Shown piece by piece: positions 61,401-64,000 of a stretch of 64,000 nucleotides of DNA. Location of the stretch: NCBI GenBank assembly GCA_036785705.1, contig JAWUZG010000159.1:4464001-4528000 (forward strand). Reading direction: 5' to 3'. Each line of letters begins with the position of its first letter. Position 1 is the stretch's first letter. The notes below the pieces were generated by a model. The model saw only the letters and a program-made list of their open reading frames with translations. It did no database searches and was not told where the DNA came from. Source of the DNA: Acanthornis magna. Taxonomy: Eukaryota > Chordata > Aves > Passeriformes > Acanthizidae. The position numbers and the translations under genes were made by a program.

Positions 61401-62715
61401 CCAGAGCAGACTTGGCTTCTATAATGAGAGGTGTCCCTTCTTTTTTGTCACACACATCTAAAGAAGGAGCCACCAACGATGGCATGTGATCGTTAATGTC
61501 AGACAAGTACAGCAGGATGGTGCCAGTGCCAGTCTGTGGTGGAACGCCTGGAAAGGAGCAAAAGAAACAGAAACTCACAATTGGGCATTGCCAAATGCCA
61601 GTCCATGGGCAGGACCAGTCTGGCTCATCCCACCAGGCACACATAGCACAAGGTTTAAACATTTGGGTGTTTTATGATCCATTAACCCCTCAGATCCTTA
61701 GTCTTGCTCTCTTTTTATGTTCAACATGCACCTCATCTCACACTCCAAATACTGCTTGAATATGCGCTGGCTGCTCACCATCATCAGTAGCATGAACAAT
61801 AACTGTGTACAGGCTGTTGTTCAAAAAAGGGGATTTGTGATCAAATTCTTTTGCCACAGTAAGAACTCCAGAGTTCTCATCCACACTCAGCCAAGCAGCT
61901 GGGTCATGGGCTAGCTCATATCTGAAGGAGAGAGGGAAAAGTTACAAGTTATTATTTTAAATCTGGGCAGCAATTTAAACTGGGAAACCTCTTTATATTC
62001 CTAAGCTATTTCTTATTCTGAGAGCTGAAGCATCCCCACTTACTTTATCTTATTCGGCACGTCATCTGGATATGTGGCAGGATAGTTTCTAAATACCCTC
62101 CCAGGCTTCATTGAATCTTCCTTTTGGACAATAAGTGTAGGAGGATGAAACTCAGGAGCATGTTGGGACTGTAAGACCTTGATGTTCACAGTTGTGTTTG
62201 TGGATTCCAGATCAGACATCACCACAATGCCGTTTTTACACCAGAAGAAAGGTTCTTCATTTGCTACAGAAATGACAAGTCTCATCTCAGAGTCACCTTC
62301 ATAGCTGAGAGGCTGAAAACACCAAACAAAATCAGTTTAATTAGCAAATATGGCCTTTTAGCAGTTTATTATCAGTTTATTAGCAGTTATGACCTTTGTC
62401 TTGGCAGTCACCTCTGTTACCTGGAACACAGGTGAGCTGAACTCACCAGCTCAGCTGACTCTGAATCTCACAGACAGGCCAGGTGACACATTGCCACGCT
62501 CAGCTTATCTCTTGCCATTATCTCCTCACCTTGATAACACTCAAAATGCCTTCGTTTGTAGCTGGATGTGTCTCGATGGTGAACTGCTCCTTCTCATTGC
62601 CCTTTGCTATTCTGTATTTTGCTCTCCACGCTGGAGTGTTGGGAGAGTCTTTATCCTCCACTTGGAGCCGTAACACAGCTGGATGTTCTTCTCCTGCTGA
62701 AATCTGTAGCTGGTA
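58228..62715 (-). CDS. CDH26: Cadherin-26, 3' portion: nine coding exons from EC3 to the stop (5' end beyond the window)
   Basis: This is a calcium-dependent adhesion glycoprotein of the plasma membrane, with an ectodomain for cell-cell contact and a tail that binds catenins. Nine minus-strand exons splice to 511 codons in one frame. Residues 1-62 are in EC3 (QVEDKDSPNTPAWRAKY). Residues 63-200 continue through EC4. EC5 begins at DINDHMP in exon 4. A cysteine-containing membrane-proximal domain (RLCSCPDGHTC) follows, then a helix at about 339-360. The tail of ~150 residues ends with FLNTLGPMFSALEEI (494-508), like the cadherin beta-catenin-binding core. AWRAKY, VDENSGV, SVELLMLRSLP and the tail exon pattern fit CDH26 better than desmosomal or classical cadherins. 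All junctions are GT-AG with consistent phases and there are no frameshifts, so it looks functional. Sequons NTT, NNS and NWT are present. Signal peptide, propeptide, EC1 and EC2 lie past 64000. Confidence 0.93.
59057..59140 (-). CDS. CDH26: CDH26 exon: cytoplasmic tail
   Basis: 84 nt, phase 0 to 0, 28 codons ending CFIQTVHQTLAQ. Acceptor TGTCTTGCAG, donor GTAAGA. The amphipathic end resembles the start of the catenin-binding tail segment in desmosomal and related cadherins. Confidence 0.85.
59404..59478 (-). CDS. CDH26: CDH26 exon: cytoplasmic tail
   Basis: 75 nt, phase 0 to 0, 25 codons (AGLDIAHAAAPPPGSVKAGR then EVISE). Acceptor TGTGTGCAG, donor GTGAGT. It is short, but both junctions are strong and it keeps the frame with its neighbours. 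Removing it would also keep the frame, so it could be alternatively skipped. Confidence 0.82.
59898..60022 (-). CDS. CDH26: CDH26 exon: end of transmembrane helix and juxtamembrane tail
   Basis: 125 nt, phase 1 to 0, reading VSSIVLCQCYSSGAKNK then GEQSLINYNEESRSFFSE. The acceptor was placed at CCTCTACAG (after 60023) because the closer CTCCAG would break the frame. Donor GTGAGT. The basic residues after the helix and SLINYNEE fit the juxtamembrane p120-binding position of cadherins. Confidence 0.9.
60578..60805 (-). CDS. CDH26: CDH26 exon: membrane-proximal domain and first part of the transmembrane helix
   Basis: 228 nt, phase 1 to 1. Acceptor GTCTTTTAG, donor GTAAGC. It encodes ESVELLMLRSLPQGQYLVP, the cysteine cluster RLCSCPDGHTC and the start of the membrane helix NSAIAIILMGFFLLL, which is completed by the next exon. 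Confidence 0.94.
61314..61547 (-). CDS. CDH26: CDH26 exon: EC4-EC5 linker and EC5
   Basis: 234 nt, phase 1 to 1, from VPPQTGTGTILLYLSDINDH to NWTLGRNFG. Acceptor CTTTCCAG, donor GTGAGT. The DINDH calcium-binding linker is intact here, unlike the EC3-EC4 linker. The sequon NWT is present. Confidence 0.95.
61779..61921 (-). CDS. CDH26: CDH26 exon: EC4 core
   Basis: 143 nt, phase 2 to 1, reading YELAHDPAAWLSVDENSG then VIVHATDDG. Acceptor CTCCTTCAG, donor GTGAGC. It encodes the conserved VDENSG turn and the HATDDG strand of EC4, and an NNS sequon. Confidence 0.94.
62044..62312 (-). CDS. CDH26: CDH26 exon: end of EC3 and start of EC4
   Basis: 269 nt, phase 0 to 2, beginning PLSYEGDSEMRLVISV and ending PDDVPNKIK. 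Donor GTAAGT, acceptor TTTTCAG. It encodes the EC3-EC4 linker. Where the family has a DxNDxP calcium motif, this protein reads LQSQHAPEF (62160-62174 for the key residues). An N-glycosylation sequon, NTT, precedes it. Confidence 0.93.
62530..62715 (-). CDS. CDH26: CDH26 exon encoding EC3 (first exon visible)
   Basis: 186 nt, phase 0 to 0, residues 1-62 of the visible fragment, from YQLQISAGEE to GILSVIK. The acceptor is a long pyrimidine tract ending CCCTCCCAG and the donor is GTGAGG. The DKDSP calcium-site motif and AWRAKY...GNE are typical of an EC3 repeat. A GATA-type microsatellite lies only 32 bp upstream of the acceptor. Confidence 0.93.
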
Positions 62716-62747
62716 CTGGGAGGGAAAAGGAAGGAAAAAAGGACAAT

Positions 62748-62757
62748 TATCTATCTG

Positions 62758-62812
<55 letters not shown>
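62748..62812. repeat. (TATC)n / (GATA)n tetranucleotide microsatellite in a CDH26 intron
   Basis: About 16 units of TATC with a single TGTC interruption near the left end. Read in the gene's sense it is GATA/AGAT repeats ending about 32 nt before the splice acceptor of the EC3 exon. Confidence 0.97.
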
Positions 62813-62814
<2 letters not shown>

Positions 62815-63438
62815 TTATGTAATCTCTTCACAATGGCTGAAGTTTTTGATGGTGCAGTGTAGCCACCAGCTTGACTAAATAGCACTCCATAGACAGGCTG
62901 AGAAATGCTAATTAAATTCCCCAAGGAGTGATAAGATTGCTGTATGTAATTTGTTTGTCTTTGTTTCTTAAAATAAAATGGGTCACTGGTTGAGAGCTGA
63001 AAATTCAGACTCTTGCCTTCTAATATGTTAACAGCGCTGTCCTTGCATCACAACTTTTAAAAATGCCATAAGGGTGATGGAGAGAGGGAACAATTCACAG
63101 CTGTGAGAAGGGTCAGAATTTCACCACAAAGGAGTTGGTGACAAAGCACAGGCTTCTTGTGTAACCTGTTTTAGCAGGTCAGCCAACATCTTCCCTCAGG
63201 CCTTCCAAACACCAGGTAGGACAGCTACCATGGGAGCACACGGTGACGGTGTTTGCTCTTGCAGGTGACTTTGCACACTGTTGTGACTCTATTGCAGCTC
63301 TTCCTGCTCTTCACAACCTCAAATATTTACACAGCACAGTATTTGGCGTGACTCAGCACTCTGGATGCTCGTGCTGGGTTAGGCTGGGACAGTTGATTCA
63401 GGGTGGATAGTAGATTGTAAAATAAAGAGCAGATTGTA
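62813..63438 (-). other. CDH26: CDH26 intron sequence
   Basis: No exon matching the end of EC2 is found here on the minus strand, so the intron upstream of the EC3 exon is longer than 1.28 kb. Nothing else is recognisable in it. Confidence 0.7.
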
Positions 63439-63612
63439 ATCACAGAATAATTTGGGTCAGAAGGGATCCTAAAGGCCACCTAGTTCCAAGCCCTGCCATG
63501 GGCAGGGGCATTTCCCACTAGACCTGCCTGTTCAAAGCCCCACCCAACCTTGTCCTGAGCACTTCCAGGGGTGGAGCATCCCCCACTTCCCTGGGCAGTC
63601 AGCGCCTCAGCT
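63439..63612 (-). mobile_element. CR1 LINE 3' fragment
   Basis: The plus strand reads ATCACAGAATAATTTGGGTC, AGAAGGGATCCTAAAGGCC, CCCTGCCATGGGCAGGGGCA, CCCACTAGACCTG and CTTCCAGGGGTGGAGCATCC. This is the familiar reverse complement of the bird CR1 3' end. The element therefore runs on the minus strand, with its 3' terminus at 63439. It is 5'-truncated, as is usual for CR1, and moderately diverged. It lies inside a CDH26 intron in the gene's own orientation. Confidence 0.93.
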
Positions 63613-63799
63613 TCCCAGGTGGCAAAATAAGCCAATGGTCTGCCAACTTCCTTGTGCTGCCAGTGACACAAAAACCTTCTGGTGCCGTACACAGAAAATT
63701 AACAAGGTTTAACACTTCAAGATATATTTCATCTGACAGACAAATCTTTTTCGCACAAGTTTTGTCCTGACTCTGGGGGTTTCTATTTCCACTGCTGAG

Positions 63800-64000
63800 T
63801 GCATTTTGCACTTTGAAGGACTGGGCTGTGTTTAGGAAGGCTCAGTGAAGTAATGCTGTTTTCCTTTACATTATCACTAGTGAATATCACTGCATTTTGC
63901 AGTTTGGAGGACTGAGCTGTGTTTAGGAAGGCTCAGTGAAGTAATGCTGTTTTTTCCTTTACATTATCACTAGTGAATATCACTGCATTTTGCACTTTGG
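63800..64000. repeat. Tandem repeat, 91-93 bp period, continuing beyond the right edge
   Basis: Units start TGCATTTTGCA at 63800, 63891 and 63984. Each contains GGAAGGCTCAGTGAAGTAAT and ATTATCACTAGTGAATATCAC. Units one and two differ by a 2-T length change and a few substitutions. It is cut by the window end and lies in CDH26 intronic sequence. Confidence 0.95.

Overview
This is a vertebrate nuclear window, most likely from a passerine or other neoavian bird. Three things point that way: a CR1 LINE 3' fragment of the type common in birds, two solo LTRs that resemble bird ERVL-type LTRs I recognise, and a compact multi-exon cadherin gene with short introns. The base composition is AT-rich with long non-coding stretches. 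There are no operons, Shine-Dalgarno sites or other bacterial features. Most open frames of 60-200 codons in the left 57 kb look like chance frames.

Right end (about 57.4-64 kb): the 3' two thirds of a cadherin gene lies on the minus strand. Nine consecutive coding exons, each with GT/AG junctions and matching phases, give 511 codons. They cover the third ectodomain repeat (EC3) onward, the membrane-proximal domain, one transmembrane helix and a short cytoplasmic tail ending in a catenin-binding-like motif. The sequence fits CDH26 (cadherin-26). The 5' exons (signal peptide, propeptide, EC1, EC2) lie beyond position 64000. A plausible poly(A) site lies about 0.8 kb past the stop. The introns hold a GATA-type tetranucleotide repeat next to a splice acceptor, a CR1 fragment and a ~92-bp tandem repeat that runs off the window.

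Left 57 kb: I find no convincing gene, which fits the large intergenic interval known downstream of CDH26, towards CDH4, in human. It holds a 38-bp minisatellite at the left edge, three solo LTRs or LTR-like insertions with recognisable target-site duplications (2.3, 16.5 and 33.5 kb), a decayed tRNA-type SINE, microsatellites and homopolymers. Several blocks keep unusually many CpGs and homeodomain/POU-like motifs and are candidate long-range enhancers.

The most unusual item is a 166-bp nearly perfect fold-back element at about 26.3 kb. It is flanked by a 4-bp direct repeat, and its arms contain six perfect CC(A/T)6GG (CArG/SRF-type) boxes. I do not recognise it as a known family.
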